NCBI GenBank assembly: GCA_037952775.1
Contig: JBANAY010000003.1
Location: 10,354,001 to 10,418,000 of the forward strand
From: Clonostachys chloroleuca
Taxonomy: Eukaryota > Ascomycota > Sordariomycetes > Hypocreales > Bionectriaceae
Reading direction: 5' to 3'
Length of the DNA: 64,000 nt
Position numbers and translations under genes: made by a program. Positions 1 to 11,474 of this stretch are shown piece after piece. Numbering within the stretch: the stretch's first letter is position 1; each line of letters starts with the position of its first letter. The notes beneath the pieces were generated by a model, which did not search any database, was not told the origin of the DNA, and saw nothing but the letters and a program-made list of their open reading frames with translations.

Positions 1-87
1 CAAGGAACAGTGGCACAACCTCGAGGCCAATACCAACAGCCACCCTACCCCCCACACCATCGACGGGATTACCATTAACCCTTTTTA
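1..87 (+). CDS. possible 3' end of an upstream gene (partial)
   Basis: Two plus-strand frames are open from the left edge. One ends at a TAA at 76-78 and would give a Gln/Pro-rich tail ending RRDYH. The other ends at a TAA at 85-87 and would end DGITINPF. The following sequence turns AT-rich and stop-rich, as expected of a 3' flank, so one of these is probably the last codons of a gene that starts outside the window. With fewer than 30 codons I cannot choose the frame or name a product. The strand itself is only inferred. Confidence 0.3.
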
Positions 88-1200
88 ACCTTTCTTATTC
101 TACCACCTTTACATGAACAGCTGTTCTAGTATACACAACCATTTACCATACGCCAACAACCGTCGATCACTTCCATGATAAACCGACAACACATACGATG
201 ATGATAATATACGATTTCGTTGATATGCCGCCAACGATACATTCTCAGTCGCTCACACATTTCTCCTTTAATCCTCAACTATCACCAGCAATAACATAGA
301 CTTGGCGTTCGTTCCATCATCAAGTCATCTATCGAAACGGCACGCCTATCATTCTTGACCACACTTGTTTTCTTTTGTCCTTTCCCTTATTTGTGTATGT
401 ATCTTCAATATACGGCTGTCTTCTTGGATGCCCTGGTATTGGGCAGGTGTCTTGGGGGAGACGATATGCAAGGGAACCACTTGCGGACATTTACTTTTCC
501 TGGTTACGGGAAGGCCCGGCTTCGGCCTTCAGATGTGCCTGTGGCGTTGACGGTTGCTTTATTCGCTTTGGGATAGCATAAGCGATTCAATATGGGCATG
601 GGGTCCATGGAGAAAAGGAGAGGAATTCATTTTAAGACCTGGATTAGTAGTAGAGACAACGCAGAATGCTTGTCCTTATATATGTTTACCATTGAAACAT
701 GATTTGGTTTTAAATCACCTTTTGACAACTTATATGAAAGTGATTGAGCTGTGATGCGCGAGCCACCATCATTTCCTTAGGTGGTCTCAATTCGGGATGC
801 TCTGCTGAAATGCGGAAACAAGCGCTCATGATTTTGAAAGCAAAGCGAAGAACATCTTACCGCAGGGGGTAGATATATGCTTGTGAGTATTTTACTTTAT
901 TATATTCTCTATAATTGCTGCTGAGAACTAGGTGTTTCTTCGTTTATTTGGGTGTGGCATTTGGGTGTGGCATTTGCTGTGTCACTCACGTAGGTGCCCA
1001 ACACACCAGAAGGGCAGACATGAGGAGGTTCAGCACGTGACCACCCCTCATCAACAGCTTCGAACAATGGATGATTCATTCGAAGCATCTACCTACCTCA
1101 AGACATTACTTCGTTTAGAATCAGAGTAAATCGCCCTGTTTAGGATATTTTCGGAATTCGCAAAGTATTGCCGTTCGCATCCCAGCCAGAGACCGCAATC
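88..1200. other. intergenic region
   Basis: AT-rich sequence with only short, stop-interrupted frames. It should contain the 3' flank of whatever precedes and the promoter of the SWIM/RING gene. The only local structure I see is a perfect 13-nt direct repeat in tandem at 948-973. No RNA gene was recognised. Confidence 0.6.
948..973. repeat. 13-nt tandem direct repeat, two copies
   Basis: The unit TTGGGTGTGGCAT occurs twice back to back (948-960 and 961-973). It lies about 230 nt upstream of the SWIM/RING start codon. Two copies can easily arise by slippage; no function is implied. Confidence 0.8.
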
Positions 1201-2334
1201 ATGGGGAGCGTTAAACAAAGCGGGAATCGGCACTTACGTCAACTAGGTGTTAATGGAGAACCAGGCCCCGGGCTAGGCAACAGCGCATATGCTCCTATTG
1301 ATCTCACACAGGATTCTTCGGAAGATGAATATGCTGCTGGAAATTCGAAAAAAAGACGCCGACCAGATGAGGAATGCCAGGGTCGGGGTGCATTATCACT
1401 TAAGAGGGCTATTGCTACCCCAACTCGAGCTCATCCACCATCATCACCGGCATCCACCAAGGGAAATAAGGATGGGGTTATTCGAGAGCCCTCATCCGAA
1501 AAGAGGTTACGAAGATTTAGACCGCAGCCGCCACAGAGTTTCGGTGATGTCCTCTACCGCGCCACCTCGCAGAGATTCTTTGTCCTGGAACGAACGAGAG
1601 CTGGGACGGAGGACTGCCCGGAAGAGATCGTTGAGCTGACAGGCTCAACGGGCAATATATATACCGTCTTCATCGGGCTTGTGCCTCGCTGCGACTGTCC
1701 TCATAGCAAGAAGGGAAATCAGTGCAAACATATCATATTTGTTCGTTTGCCTTTTGTTCTTTGTTTCGGGACAGCTGTACTGACCCATACTAGGTGATGA
1801 AAAAGGTGCTTAATGCGCCCTATCATCTCGTCTATCAACTCGCACTGCTCAAGTCCGAACTCATCGAGATCTTTCAATCCGCCCCACCTATTTTGACGTC
1901 TCCATCTGAGACTCAGGACAAGAATCGCAAGTCCCTGGATAGTGACTGTCCGATCTGTTTCTCGGAATTTGACAAGAGCCGCCCCAAGTCCATCGTATGG
2001 TGCCGGGCTGCCTGTGGCCAGAATATGCACCAGGAGTGCTTCCAGACCTGGGCCCGGTCGAAAATCGGGAGGCCGACGTGCCCCATGTGCCGCAGTGTGT
2101 GGGAGGAGGACGAGGGCACCGCGAAGCAGGTTTCCAAGTCGCAAGGCAGACTCAGTGAGGGCTATGTGAATGTTGCAACCCAGCTTGGGATCAACAGCCA
2201 CAGAGGTGTGTCTACATCTTATGGGTTACTCTGTTGCTGTGCTATCTGCTGACCACTCTGTGACAGATACGAGCACATATTCTGAGTGGTATTTCCGACC
2301 ATCTTACGGCCGAAGACCCTATGGTCGAAGATGA
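1201..2334 (+). CDS. SWIM zinc finger plus RING finger protein (putative E3 ubiquitin ligase)
   Basis: Three exons: 1201-1740, 1794-2205, 2267-2334 (339 aa). Residues 1-120 are basic, low-complexity and probably disordered. A SWIM motif (CDCPHSKKGNQCKH) lies near residues 164-177. A RING-like finger starts at CPIC near residue 232, continues through CGQNMHQEC and closes with CPMC. The C-G-x-N-x-H spacing resembles RINGs of the MEKK1/ZSWIM2 type. SWIM plus RING is a known combination in ubiquitin ligases, so ligase activity is a family inference; substrate unknown. ATG 1201 is used because the in-frame triplet upstream at 1168 is TTG. Intron 1 (53 nt) has a GTTCGT donor and is phase 0. The donor of intron 2 (61 nt) could also be placed 4 nt later; the chosen one gives a C-terminus rich in Tyr and Arg. 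Confidence 0.85.
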
Positions 2335-3133
2335 GGGACACCTCCCGTGGAGATTTTAGAGTCAAAACTCTTTGCTACCTATAATATTAAGTCCGACGCA
2401 GAAAGGCAGCTTTTCAGTTTGTAGTGGCAATCTTGAAGCATCTTCGAATCGTATCAACCGAACTTTGATCCGGAAATAAGCATGCCTGCCGAAACTACCC
2501 TGATAGCTAACGTGCGTGCCGGGTGATGTGGGATTCATATTGGCATTTTTATCTGCTTCAAGCGCGAAGGAAGCTTTAGGCAAAGGGAACTTACATTCTC
2601 GGCGTTGTCCTCTAGACATTGAGGCTATATGTGACATTCCGGCCACTGAAACTAATGCAATCTTATATAGCATGCGAGTGGCCCTGGAAGCTTCAGCAGC
2701 GCTTACAAGGTGTCGGGACTTGGGCGGAGAGGTATAAGAGGTCATACTGCGGGAGCAAAGCACGGCGATGCAGCCCCGGCAATTCGGGTGTTAATGCTCG
2801 TGTTGTTGGATGCCGTCTAATACCAGCTAGGAAGAAAGAAACAAAATTAAAATAATCAATTGGGGTTTTATGTCATTGACAATATGCGGTGTCATAGGGC
2901 GGGCGTCTGGTGGGGTGTCGCGCGAAACACTCAACGCGCTGCGAGTTACTAGTCGCGTGTATGGGCGCGTCCCCTGCCAGCTGACTCTGTGTCCTCCCAG
3001 CCTCTTGCCTTATATTAGATGTTCCCCATTCTATCAATCTCTCCCTCCGCATCTAAACCACAATAGAAAATTTACTTATATTCATTTCAATTGGGCATAC
3101 TGTCTCTCATAATTCATTCTCACACATACAGCC
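2335..3133. other. intergenic region
   Basis: 3' flank of the SWIM/RING gene and promoter/leader of the small zinc-binding protein. Frames open on both strands over 2362-2763 lack homology I recognise. The last 150 nt are rich in C, T and A, typical of fungal leaders. Confidence 0.6.
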
Positions 3134-3759
3134 ATGGAGTTGAAACGAAAGCGATCTTTTTCCTCTGCCCTGAGCTCTCCCAGCTCCTCCCTATCCAATT
3201 CCCCTCCACACGACCGGGCAATGATGATGTCCATGATCACGTCTCCGCTCCTTCACAGCCGCACAATGAAACGGTTTCGCAACAGCCGCCCTTCTGAGGA
3301 GGAGGTCCATGGTAAGTTTTTATGTTACAGCTCGACTCATAGTCTCCACATACTCATTCTCCTCTCCCTACAGAACGAACTCTCGGCCTCCTTTACTCAG
3401 CACAGCAGAACCCGGCCATGGTCCCGGAGCCGGCACCCGAATCTCTCTCGTTGAACAGCACATCTGGCCGACAACAACAGTCACTCCATCGCTTCTGGAA
3501 CATCAATTCAAGACCTTCTGCTCAAATCGAAACCACGGCCATGGCGAGCTTCTCCCCAACTGCGTGCGAGGACTGCGGCGCCGGCCTGGGGGCGTCCGGC
3601 CAAGACGACGGGATGGACATCGACTCCGCCGGGTTTGACGACGACACGGCCTGCGGAGCTTGCGGAAAACACGTCTGCTTCAGCTGCTCGGTGAGCAACC
3701 TCGGCGAGCAGAAGCGGTGCTTACAATGCGCCGGGCCACTTCCGACTCGGGCCAGCTAA
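3134..3759 (+). CDS. small CxxC zinc-binding protein, uncharacterised
   Basis: Two exons, 3134-3311 and 3374-3759, joined by a 62-nt intron (GTAAGT...CAG), give 187 aa. The N-terminus is Ser-rich and basic with MKRFRNSRP near residue 45, a possible nuclear signal. A short aromatic motif, LHRFWNI, lies mid-protein. The C-terminal half has four Cys pairs: CEDC, CGAC, CFSC and CLQC, which look able to bind two zinc ions. Between them lies an acidic linker, DDGMDID. I do not recognise a named family. The spliced reading frame is strongly supported because both exons keep one frame and the Cys spacing is regular. Function unknown; a nuclear role is only a guess from composition. Confidence 0.75.
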
Positions 3760-4087
3760 GTGCGGAGTGGGACGTGTCGAGTGGTGCCGGATCATGAAAT
3801 CGGAGTTTTGAAGGGTTTAGGCAACTGTGGTTTGGAAGGGAATCGGCGTTCTCCATCGGTTTTGGCGCTTGTGGTGTTCATGGCAGGGTATTTCAGGGAT
3901 TCATCGGGAGCGTGTGCTTTTTTGGGATTGACACTTCATGCACCGGATCAGTTATAATGATCGGTATTGGTGAACCATATACCACATACAATTACACGAA
4001 TCAATCAGTTCAAGTTATCATCAATTTTTTTTCAAATGAGGAAAACGATATATTAAAACATAATAAAGATTTATCTTGGCAAAGAAA
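3760..4087. other. convergent 3' flanks
   Basis: Space between the ends of the zinc-binding protein gene (plus) and the MPDU1-like gene (minus). AT-rich around 4020-4075, with AATAAA on the plus strand near 4063. No gene seen. Confidence 0.6.
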
Positions 4088-5018
4088 TCAACCGCGTCGG
4101 CGGGTAGTTGGCCCCTTCTTGGAAGGAGTGCTGGAGCTGGAGGCAGAGGCAGCGTCAATGGGGACCGCCTTGCGCTTTCCCTTGGCCTTCTCGGAGGGTG
4201 CATTCCAGTAAAAGGCCATCTGTAAAGCAAGGACGGCATTGAGGATGAAACCAGAGACACAGCTGAAAAGAATGAGCTTGTCATCAACCTCCTGGAGAGT
4301 GGTGAAGATGCGGGAGAGGGAACCAGCAAGGTAGTTGAAGACCTATTGACAGATTAGCTGTGAACGGAGGAGTGGAACACCATGCTGCTCGAACATGGTG
4401 CAGACCAAGGGGGTTACTTACAGCAAAAGCGCTGAGCTGGCCAGTTCCGCCCTGCTGGTAGATGGCAGCGATCTGCGGCAGCTTGCTGGCAACGCCGAGA
4501 GCTGCTGCGCCTGCCTGCAGGTAGCTCAGTGTCTGCATGTTGAACACATTTTCGGTGAAGAGGGCACCGATAGCTCCAGCAAGGGCGGCAACGAGAACCG
4601 CGGCATAGCTCGCCCGTCCACTGTAGTTCAGTACCAAGACCGAGATGATGACGTTCTGACCAAGGATCAGAGCAGTCTCGCCGTATGTGCTGAATGGGAA
4701 TCCGTTTCGGAAGTTGTAGGCCAGAGAGATCAGGTAGGCGCTCGTCTCGAGGAGGTAGGAGAGGAACGACACGCCAGCAGCCGACTTGGAGTTGAGGAGC
4801 TTGAGAATCTGGGGGACCTTGACGATGGACGAGGCGGCGATGATGCCAATTCCCAGGCCTTTGCTGATGGCGAGCTTGAGGCAATCCACATCCTGGAGGT
4901 TCACATCGAGGAGCAGCGTCTTGTAGCAGGTCTCGCCGATGATGGACACTCCAAGGTCGCGGATGGGCGCCGGGAGGTTGTGGGTGATGGGCTGGACGGC
5001 GGAGCGAAGCACATCCAT
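4088..5018 (-). CDS. MPDU1-like PQ-loop membrane protein (mannose-P-dolichol utilisation)
   Basis: Two exons on the minus strand, 4422-5018 and 4088-4342, with a 79-nt intron (GTAAGT...ATAG, phase 0), give 283 aa. The family (human MPDU1/Lec35) is needed for use of dolichol-phosphate-mannose and -glucose in ER glycan and GPI synthesis. Two PQ-loop repeats are visible: PQILKLLNSKSAAGVSF near residue 75 and SKLPQIAAIYQQGGTGQ near residue 180, each among hydrophobic helices. The N-terminal PITHNLPAPIRDLG stretch is typical of fungal members. The C-terminal tail is Lys/Ser-rich and soluble. I start at MDVLRSA (5018) because homologues begin there. An in-frame ATG at 5141 would add 41 polar residues and may be leader sequence. 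Confidence 0.88.
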
Positions 5019-6600
5019 CCTGGGCGACTTTTCGGCAAGAACGGGAGGTGTGGTCTTGAGGGTGGATGGGTGATCGGCCGAGAGATCCTGGGAATTGCCT
5101 CTGTCTGGAGAATTTGTGGTGGTTGACAAACAAGCAGTCAAAGCTGATCAATGGTCAGCCGACAGAAGAATTCTGAACACGGTTAATGGAAGGCACGCGA
5201 ACCCCAGCACCATGTCCCCTAGCAAGTGGGCTTGGTGGGCTGTTGGCTGCCCAGCCTTAGCTGCCTACCGTGCCCCCACCGGCCACTACGTATCGTCCAT
5301 GTCAAGCAGTCAGTTCTCACAATCACCCAACGGACAGTATCCTGATGACATCAGGTGGGTTTGGCATGAGGCCAGCATGCGCCTATTTCCTGCTTCGAGC
5401 CAGGTATGACGGCCCCGATGCCACTTTGCATCTATCGGCAGAAGCACGACGCACGACGCGAAAGCGGGATTGCTGGAGCTGCGCCTTGCAGAATCTCATT
5501 TGTGAGCGCTATCACAGTCGCAATACGGCCTGTGGTTCGGTCGCAGAGAGGCTCAGCAGGTGGTATTCATCACCTCTGCGATTACTTAGCAGGCAGGGCA
5601 AGGTGGCATTAGTCACTAGCGCTCGCTGTACCTTGCTGTGTCACCGGCGATCCCATCCATTTCTATTAACGTCCACGGACCGCGCATTGCTACGGGTAGG
5701 TAGGCGCCTGGGGAGGGGCCTACACCAAGGCAGCGATTACCCCATTGCTCCAAGCCCCAGGACCAAGACGACGCCAAAATGCGGCCCTTAATTGGGCCTA
5801 CTATGAAGCGACAGTCCCATGCCAAGGTTGGCAGTTTAATAAATGCCCTCGACGTTAGGTTAGGCTGAATCGCCTGGCTCAATCAGACGAGAATGGCATC
5901 TTCGTTCTCGTTGTCTAAATGATTTTGTCCTAGAGCTCCCTGATGGGACGGAAGCAGATGCGTCATACGTGAGGATTCCACAGACTTCCATCCATTGCAG
6001 GCACAGCGTAGAGGCCACTTAGTAAGGCAGACGGAGGCATGCATGCATCAAACGCATTGTGCATCAAGTGTGCGCACCCTCCGGCGGTATGTTGGAAAAG
6101 CGTCGAAACAAGGATGCACGTGTCAGCCCCCGACGGGACTCCGTTGGGCTGTCCATTATTACCAACAGACCTGACCACTCTCCACTACTGCTAGGCACAG
6201 CTAGTCGCATCGATCTGCCCATCCATCTCACAATACTGGCCAGCTAGGAAGGGACCTGGCACCGGGGTGGGAGCCTATCCGAGGGCCAGCGCTTACTGCT
6301 TGGGTGCTGGAGGCAAACAATACCATGAACGAATGCCCGTAAGAGTGAAACCGCAGAGGCGAGTCCTGGCAGCATACCCAATCTCGACGATCCCTCGACT
6401 TAGCAGCTCGTGTGCGCCACTCATTCTGACCTGCATACATACATAGATAGATCGATCTGCTCACCCGCCTGTTCCTTCTCCATTTTCTGGCTGGAGGTTT
6501 GACTGCCCGCCTGATGCCGGCCACCTGGTACACACTCTCTGCATTTTCAAGCACCGGCCCCGCGCCGTTTTAAGGCCCTCCCAACCATACATTCATCATC
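5019..6600. other. divergent intergenic region (1.6 kb)
   Basis: Shared upstream region of the MPDU1-like gene (minus) and the DUF7514 gene (plus). Open frames are short and occur on both strands with no recognisable product. A short ACAT/GATA-type microsatellite lies near 6432-6455, close to the DUF7514 leader. No RNA gene recognised. Confidence 0.6.
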
Positions 6601-8493
6601 ATGAAGTCAGCCAGCGGCGATGCGCCGCCGTCGCAAGACTCGAAGCCCTCGAGTATGCAGTATACCTGGATGTTCGAAGGCAACAATGCCCCTACCAAAC
6701 AACTCGACGCATTATTAAGAGCCATCGCACATCACATTGTATGTACCCAGTTCGTCATCGAACACTGCCGCCCTCCGTCCCTCGTCTGCTTTCTTGAGCC
6801 TCCAACCTGGCTGCTTGCTAACGGCAACTTTGTATCAGACGCGCGAGATCGGTGACAGAAACGATCCGCATCTAACCCCGAAAAAATTGGCCGCTTTCTA
6901 CAAGGCCGTTGGTGGCGACTACGATTGTGAGCATTGGCTGTATCTTTACCTACGATGGAGCATGTCGCTAACCCAGGCTCTCTCTTCACAGCCCTCTTCG
7001 ACAAAGACGACCATACGATATCTTCCATGTGGCAGCTCACTGGCTGCCAGCATTCCTTACAACCTACAGACAACGATTACGCGCCACCCTCGATCCCCGC
7101 CTTGACGTCCAGAGGCTTCTCTCGATGGGAGTCTCTCGAAATCCTCCTGGGTCCCGAAGAGCATGTGCCATTCTTGCAGTACGCTGTCAAGAACTGGAAC
7201 TTGAAGAACCTCGAAACCGGAGAGGCTTTCCCCTCTGATCTACCCAAGAACGTGTTCCCAGCTCAGCCTGACCCCGACGTCGATCGCTGGCATGAGGACT
7301 GCGCGGCCAATCTGTGGAAGGAGGCGTCGAGCGAGGATCTGCCCAAGGTGACGAAATCCGAACCTGCACCTGAGACATCGTCGGGCCCCAAGTTTGCCTA
7401 TCCCAAGAATGCGGACGGCCACCCGTACCCCAGAGGACAACGCCCAGTCTCATTTACCCATGTACATGGACCGCCACGGCCCTCAGCGGCCGCACACCAC
7501 TCGACTGGCCGAATGCCGAGCAGAACTCCGGAAATACCTCGTCGCGAAAGCCCGCCCTCGCGCGAACGTGAAAGACGAAGAAGCTTCTCCGACTACCCAT
7601 CCTCCACTACACAAGAAAACTTCCCCTCACATTCATACCCACCTCCCGCCCCTTCAGCGGATGCCAATTTACGACGGCCACCTACGCAGGCACGACGACA
7701 CAGCCATCCTCGGCCACTTGGCTCTGATTCATCTGATGACGAGGAGCAGCCCAACCGACGACCCCAGAACTCACCACAGGTACCTCACAACAGGCGGTAC
7801 CCTCCATCTGTACAACCCTCACCCAACCCCGGTCGTAGTCCCAGACCGTCAGAGCCTCGTATGGAGGAACTGAAGAGACGGGCAGGGAGTAGTCCTCGAC
7901 TCGGTATCAGAGAGCGGGTGAGTGAGAAGGTGGCCCACATCTTCCCGGGTGCTCCTATCGGCACTGGTCGAGGGGTTGAGCGACGTCCTCAGTCGGACTC
8001 GAGGCCAGGGTCATATGACTCGACTCGTGCCCGAAGAAGTCCACACCAGAGAGCCCCGCCCTCGCGGCTTCATCGTGAATTCCCAGACAGCGAGTCTGCG
8101 GGGAGTCCCGGCTCAGATTCCGAGGATGAAGTGGGCAGAAGGGCTCGGGCGCGAGAGGATCGTGAGAGGGAGCGTGAGAGGGAACGCGAGAGGGATCGTT
8201 ACTCCGACAAGTCACGACCGTACGTCCTAGACAATGAGCTCGATGATGATGTAGGCCACGGAGGCCGAAGACAGCGACAGCAAAACCTACGGAGGCCGGA
8301 AGCCCATAGAAGAACAAGCAGCCATGCCGATATTGATCGGCGTCGGGAAAGTCAGGGGTGGGATCCTAGGGAGAGGGATAGAAGTCGTGCCAGAGAGGAA
8401 AGGGCACGGTGGGATAGACGGCCGTACGATGATCGGAACAACTCGAGTCCAGTGATGGGCGCGCCTGGGAGACACTACGAACGTGCATATTGA
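6601..8493 (+). CDS. DUF7514 domain protein with long disordered RS/RE-rich tail
   Basis: Three exons: 6601-6738, 6839-6926, 6992-8493 (575 aa). The N-terminal ~200 residues match the fungal DUF7514 pattern: YTWMFEGNNAPTKQLDALLR, then LTPKKLAAFYKAVGGDYDSLF across exons 2 and 3, then IPALTSRGFSRWE and FPSDLPKNVFP. The rest is low complexity, rich in Ser, Arg, Pro and Glu, with phospho-site-like RRxS motifs and a charged stretch of alternating Arg and Glu near 8150-8200. Introns are 100 and 65 nt with CTAAC branch sites. No biochemical function is established for this domain; the tail composition would suit a regulated scaffold or an RNA-associated protein, but that is inference. Confidence 0.85.
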
Positions 8494-10517
8494 TCAAACA
8501 ACAGAGAACGGGGACATCTCTACTTTTTTTTGGCGTATTTAGAAGAGGTTTGGGAGGAGATTCCTCGTGATGGGCATAACAAGCAAGCATCTGGATTTCG
8601 CACATGTTGACGACAGAATAAATAATGGCTCTATTCCGATACTGTGGGCAGTATCGAGGGGGAGTTTGTTTGGCTTTTTGTTTTTTTACTGGCAAGCACT
8701 TGCTTGCTACTTTCAAGGGCTGGGAGGACTCATGTCTACATAGAATAAGATGACATCCTTGCATTCACCTTAGATACCTCACCTTTTGCAAATGAATACG
8801 GAGGCTCACAACTCCAGGAATCTGACTTGCCTGACCCTGTTAACGATGAGAGTGCACATGCATACCCGCGGTTGTGACAAGCAGCTGGTGGGTCTCAGCA
8901 GGCCTTCACTCCTCCTGTGTCCTGGGCTAGTCAACAGAGACGCAATGTATTCGATAGGTAGGTATGCGGCAGTCTTCACGCTGTGTTTTGTAGCTTGCTC
9001 GGGTGTTTTACTCTCTTCCAGATCATGTCTCAGTGAGAAAAATGTGTGGTTGAACATGTGAAGCCTCACAAAATAGCTTTTTTTTTGCGTTAAACACGTC
9101 GTGATATGAGATTGGGCTCAGTCATGCATTGTTCGCAACGTCGGCTCCGCTTCTCTGATCGTGAACCGGTAACAACCTGTGAATTCCCAACCCCAATGAT
9201 CACAACAGATACGAGTTATCTAACGAGTACAGTATGCAGTGACAGTTTAACGACATTGTTGATTCACAAGGTGCATCGCATGCATTTACAGCGTTATGGG
9301 GAGGTATCGGGTAGCCAGCAGCGTGTGGTATCACAGCGCCGGTCGGAGGCGGCTAAAGCAAAAGCACTACTTTGATCTGCTCCCTGAATCTGACTGGAAC
9401 AGACGCCGCCGCCATGATCCATCAGTGGGACTCGAGGACGCCCCGGAAGAGGGCCCCACATTCTCGGACCCCTCCAACAGGATGGCATAGAACATGAGAC
9501 AATGAGACTTCCGGCGCTGAGGCGCTAATATGGACACTATCTGTTGACTCGAGGTCGCTAATTGACAATGATAAGCAGACAATAAGATCCTGGGTTCAAA
9601 GTCTTCGCAACTTGCTGTAGGGTGCATTGGCCGCAATGATGCCATGCAATGTCGACGGCCTCAGTGTACATAGGTCAGCCAGTTGCCTGCTCTCCAGACA
9701 ACGTTCCCATTGGAGCCTAAGCAATGGGGCTAGGGAGGAGCACGGGAAGCTGCTAGGCACTGTTACCTTGGATGGATGCAAACTTCCCATCCAATGGCTG
9801 CCTCGTAATCAGTTGACTGGCCAGTTAGCGTAGCGCCTCCCCAAAGCCTCGTCCAGGGGGTGGTGTGCCCTGAAAATCCAAGCCCGGACCGGTCCAATCC
9901 TGTGCTGCCGTCCAGTGCCTTTTGGATTCCCGTCAGGCTCCAGGCCGTGTCTTGGTTTTTTTTTTTTTTTTTTTGCTTCTACGCCTCTTCCATTCCTTGC
10001 TTGCACCTGCCAGGTTTCTCTTTCAATACATCCTCGTTACCACCGTTTGTGTGCATTCCCCCTTTGTTGCCACCAGCAGCCAGCGCGGACATCACGACCA
10101 TCGCGAGCTCGGCCCAACTTTACTCGCCGTCCTTGGCCTCCAACCCCCCCACCCCCTTCTCCAGAACTTTCCCAGGCCACGCCCGGCAACTTCACCACGA
10201 TCGTGGAGCTGCTGACTGACGCTTTGTTGGCCCTGCCTGTTGTTTGCCTTTCGTTAAATCGCCCGTTCAAAGCGACAGCGTGTTTGCAAACTCTCAACGC
10301 ACTCTATTTAGGCGGGGTTTTCGATCTTCCCAAGCCTGCACTTCACCCTCTTCTCTTATTCGCGATCTCACTGCCGGCTACACCCTAGCGTCGCCTTACT
10401 CCGATAACCGCTCCGCCGTGATCATTAAGACACCATCAAGACACGCAATAAGCACGTTAGCTCAGCGATCACTACTCTCCTACCGCCAGCAGAGTACCTG
10501 TCATCGAAGCCGCCGAA
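8494..10517. other. intergenic region (2.0 kb) with long pyrimidine-rich leader
   Basis: The left part is the 3' flank of the DUF7514 gene. The right part, about 9850-10517, is C/T-rich with a 19-nt T run at 9956-9974 and several short upstream open frames, as in fungal promoters and leaders. No conserved coding segment seen. Confidence 0.6.
9956..9974. repeat. T(19) homopolymer in promoter/leader
   Basis: An uninterrupted run of 19 T. It lies about 545 nt upstream of the start of the 318-aa protein gene and within a pyrimidine-rich block. Poly(dA:dT) tracts commonly exclude nucleosomes in fungal promoters; that role here is inferred. Confidence 0.8.
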
Positions 10518-11474
10518 ATGAGGGGCCGTTCCGTCGAGAAGCTCGTTTACGAGTTCATTTTCCCCAAACCTAAAGCGAACGACCCCCAGAACTTCCAGGC
10601 GCTGCTCACCCGAAACCTCATCCCCGAGGTCCGTCAAGAAACACAGGCCTTCTACGGACACCTCGACACCCAGGAAGCCAAGTACCCCGGCCTGGACTAT
10701 ACGCACAAGACGCACCGCATCCGTCTTCGCCGCTGGCCCTGGCACACCAAGCTGTTCCGTGCGTTTGATGAACTGGGCTTGACGCCCGCCGAGATCGCGG
10801 GGTTGACGAGATGGGAGGGGACAAAGTGGGCCAAGGAGAAGTTCGAGAGCGAGCAGGGTATCACGATCCGTGACACTACGGCCGATGACATCCCCGAATG
10901 GGATGACGAGCAGGATGGTATCGTTAAGTCGTACGGGCTCAGGCAACCCCGTGTGCTGGGGGACGAGGAAGACGACGAGACATCGCCCGATGAGGATGAG
11001 GAGGAACAGAGCGATGACGAGCTGGAGAGCGTCGGCATAGAACTCAACCAGAGGCTTCGGGCCGGTGCCGCTCGCCGAGAGGCTGGCGACACTTCTGCTG
11101 TTCTTGACGAGGAGTGGGAGCAATGGTTTAAGAACGCGCTCGAGTCGGGGCTCATCCACGACGATATGACTGAACAGGCGTTTCGTCAGCTGCTGGAATC
11201 CACCGTCGTTCCTACCGGTCTGATTCCTGTCAATATGGTCTCGGCCGCTCGCGCCGGCCAGTGGTCAGAGATTCCCGAGCGTCTGCAGCCCATTTTGCGT
11301 CGCTCTCTGCGGTCAGAAACAGCCAGTGCTGCCGCGCAGGAGTACCGCAGCTCCCGTATCAGGGCGTCGTGGAGCCCGGCTACTACCAGGTTGTCTGGCT
11401 TGCGGTTGCCAGCCGTGGGGGAGTCAACGTCTAGCCGCAGGTCGGCTGGAGCGCCTGGGGCACTGAGGTCTTAA
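10518..11474 (+). CDS. uncharacterised protein, 318 aa
   Basis: Single-exon frame beginning MRGRSVEKLVYEFIFPKPK. The first 130 residues look folded and conserved: a block with EVRQETQAFYGHLDTQEAKYP, then RIRLRRWPWHTKLFRAFDEL, then LTPAEIAGLTRWEGTKWAKE. The last of these reads like two helices joined by a turn. Residues about 140-180 are strongly acidic (DEEDDETSPDEDEEEQSDDE). A second helical block follows (DEEWEQWFKNALESG) and the tail is Ser/Arg-rich. Codon use is GC3-rich, supporting coding. I do not recognise a named family and assign no function; the long antisense frame over it is a GC shadow. Confidence 0.8.
   Translation: MRGRSVEKLVYEFIFPKPKANDPQNFQALLTRNLIPEVRQETQAFYGHLDTQEAKYPGLDYTHKTHRIRLRRWPWHTKLFRAFDELGLTPAEIAGLTRWEGTKWAKEKFESEQGITIRDTTADDIPEWDDEQDGIVKSYGLRQPRVLGDEEDDETSPDEDEEEQSDDELESVGIELNQRLRAGAARREAGDTSAVLDEEWEQWFKNALESGLIHDDMTEQAFRQLLESTVVPTGLIPVNMVSAARAGQWSEIPERLQPILRRSLRSETASAAAQEYRSSRIRASWSPATTRLSGLRLPAVGESTSSRRSAGAPGALRS

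Noticed and set aside
1168..1200. Upstream extension of the SWIM/RING protein
   Set aside because: The extension would begin with TTG; the first ATG in frame is at 1201.
2362..2763. 133-codon minus-strand frame (and a plus-strand frame over the same place)
   Set aside because: Both frames are similarly open, no splice-supported extension and no recognisable motif; likely 3' flank.
4395..5126. 243-codon plus-strand frame antisense to the MPDU1-like gene
   Set aside because: Shadow of a GC3-rich gene; the minus-strand product has clear PQ-loop motifs and conserved splice sites.
10425..11159. 244-codon minus-strand frame antisense to the 318-aa protein gene
   Set aside because: Shadow frame; composition mirrors the sense codons and it has no ordered protein features.
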